In this document: in pieces, positions 62,928-64,000 of the stretch | Numbering within the stretch: position 1 is the stretch's first letter | Layout: every line of letters begins with the position of its first letter | Source of the DNA: Sympetrum striolatum | Lineage: Eukaryota > Arthropoda > Insecta > Odonata > Libellulidae | NCBI GenBank assembly: GCA_947579665.1 | Contig: OX388348.1 | Location: 2,170,001-2,234,000, forward strand | DNA length: 64,000 nt | Direction: 5' to 3' | Position numbers and translations under genes: made by a program | Notes under the pieces: model-generated | Database searches by the model: none | The model's input: only the letters and a program-made list of their open reading frames with translations | Told to the model about the DNA's origin: nothing

Positions 62928-64000
62928 TCATTTTTTCAGAAACTTGTCAAGCAAAATTTGTTTCATACGGCTTTTAAAAATTTTTCTTAAGTGTTCCATA
63001 CCCTTATCGTTAAACAATGCAGCCGCACGCCCTGAATTAAATTTATCTGGGTGATGTTTTTCGGCAAAATCGGACAGTTCTTGCCACTTCGATAACATTT
63101 CTCTTAATTTTTTCAGATGGCAGCGCATCCTCCGACATTCCTGCTTTATCCTCCAATACGGTTTCCTCCACTGCATCTGACTGATTGTGCTCCTGAAGCA
63201 GCAGAATTTCTTCCGTCGTCATCATCTACAACGTCGTCGTCTTCTCCGTGGCCCTCGAGGAGTTCATTGATGTCGGCATCATCCACCTCCAGCCCCATGG
63301 ATTTACCAAGAGATACGATTTCTTCCACATCAGGCATTCCTGGTTTGAGTCCCATGGAGTCTCATTCGGAAACAGCTTCGGGCTACAGCTTCCTCCAAGC
63401 TGAATTCAGAGTTCTTCTGGTGACTCCCTGCCATGCCTGATCGATGATTTTGATGCAGTTAACGATATTAAAATGATCTTTCCAGAATTGGTGCAGAGTG
63501 AGTTTTGTATTCTCTGTGATATCAAAGCACTGACGAAAAAAAATGCTTGGTGTACAGTTACTTAAAATTGGAAATCACCTGCTGATCCATGGGCTGCAAG
63601 ATAGGGGCAGGAAGAGGATCTTGATGAAGCTGATCTCATCCAAAATTTCATCCTGAAGGTTCGGAGGGTGTCCCGGGGCATTGCCAAGCATGAGGAGGGC
63701 CTTGAGAGGAAACCCTCGTTCAAGTAGGAATGTCTTCACAGCCGGGCCGAAGGCGGTGTTTACCCACTCGATGGTAACTTCACGTTAGCCCTCCACATCA
63801 CTGGTAGCTTCTCCTTAATTATCTTGTGAGCCTTGAAGGCCCTGGGATTTTCCGAATGGTAGACCCAAAGAGGCTTGATTTTGCAGTCCCCACTGGCGTC
63901 AGCGCAAAAAGCAAGCGTCAGCCTATCCTTCATTGGCTTATGGCCTGGCAACTTCTTCTCCTCGGCGATGATGAACGTCCGTCTCGGCATCTTCTTTCAA
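62928..64000 (-). pseudogene. Tigger transposase pseudogene (DDE endonuclease domain and C terminus)
   Basis: Reading leftward: [31 protein letters not shown] and [16 protein letters not shown] (63,760-63,990). A shift leads to [20 protein letters not shown] and LMLGNAPGHPPN, another shift to LQPMDQQVISNFK and QCFDITENTKLTLHQFWKDH, then VEEIVSLGKSMGLEVDD and a C terminus ending MKQILLDKFLKK with TGA at 62,928-62,930. At least three frame shifts and stops (after NFK, in WRKL-stop-PEA, and in VSE-stop) break it. The Asp of the usual DNAPGHP motif is Gly here (63,683-63,685). The first catalytic Asp would lie just past the right edge. Clearly Tigger, clearly dead. Confidence 0.88.

Larger units (their letters stand above)
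62511..64000 (-). mobile_element. Tigger (pogo superfamily) DNA transposon, 3' end to beyond the window
   Basis: The element starts at CAGTGGTACCTC directly after TA (62,509-62,510), the usual target duplication, and reads as a Tigger terminal inverted repeat continuing to TTTAATCCGTTCC. The decayed transposase on the minus strand (62,928-64,000) fills most of the rest. The other end lies outside the window. It was inserted next to, or in the 3' tail of, the Penelope-like remnant. Confidence 0.88.

Noticed and set aside
62511..64000. Functional link between the Tigger/pogo element (CENP-B relatives) and the nearby satellite
   Set aside because: The transposase is a pseudogene of a common element family, and proximity alone does not support a link.

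Overview
The window is arthropod-like (probably insect) nuclear DNA. The evidence is intron-containing PTAR1 coding sequence, a Penelope-type GIY-YIG endonuclease remnant, a Tigger/pogo transposon and a very large AT-rich satellite. The species cannot be named from the sequence. All comparisons were done by eye; no alignment or database search was run.

Bases 1 to about 52,195 are one satellite array built from 81-94 bp monomers. Each monomer has a pyrimidine/T-rich half (...TTTTCCTCATTTTATC) and an A-rich half (...CGAAAAAAGCAACAAAAACG). The monomers form higher-order repeats. The first is a clean 8-monomer, 718-bp unit at the left edge. Long blocks are copied with offsets of about 2.78, 3.37, 4.76 and 24.03 kb. 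Four copies of an unfamiliar ~1-kb element lie in the T-tracts of monomers at 1703, 4161, 5166 and 25735. Each copy has a 14-bp inverted repeat, a TG microsatellite, and an internal 317-bp tandem repeat with a hairpin in each unit. I see no real gene in the array.

From 52,196 to about 57,930 the satellite stops abruptly and a mosaic of decayed repeats follows. It holds a frameshifted coding remnant (52.3-52.6 kb), a three-copy ~522-bp degenerate tandem repeat (53.4-54.95 kb), a frameshifted AT-hook-bearing reading frame (55.5-56.2 kb), a GC-rich cluster of three-base-loop hairpins (56.38-56.5 kb), and a ~168-bp degenerate tandem repeat carrying a tRNA B-box-like motif (56.6-57.4 kb).

From 57.9 to 60.38 kb nothing is recognisable. 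At 60,382-61,382 on the minus strand lies the large terminal coding exon of PTAR1, the alpha-type subunit of a protein geranylgeranyltransferase. A PTAR1-like upstream exon can be read just 5' of it, but it contains an in-frame stop.

Upstream of PTAR1 lie a 3'-terminal Penelope-like GIY-YIG domain (61.9-62.43 kb, plus strand) and, starting at a TA at 62,509, a degenerate Tigger element (minus strand) that runs off the right end. The only gene likely to be functional is PTAR1. The window therefore looks like a satellite/heterochromatin edge followed by repeat-rich DNA flanking a conserved housekeeping gene.
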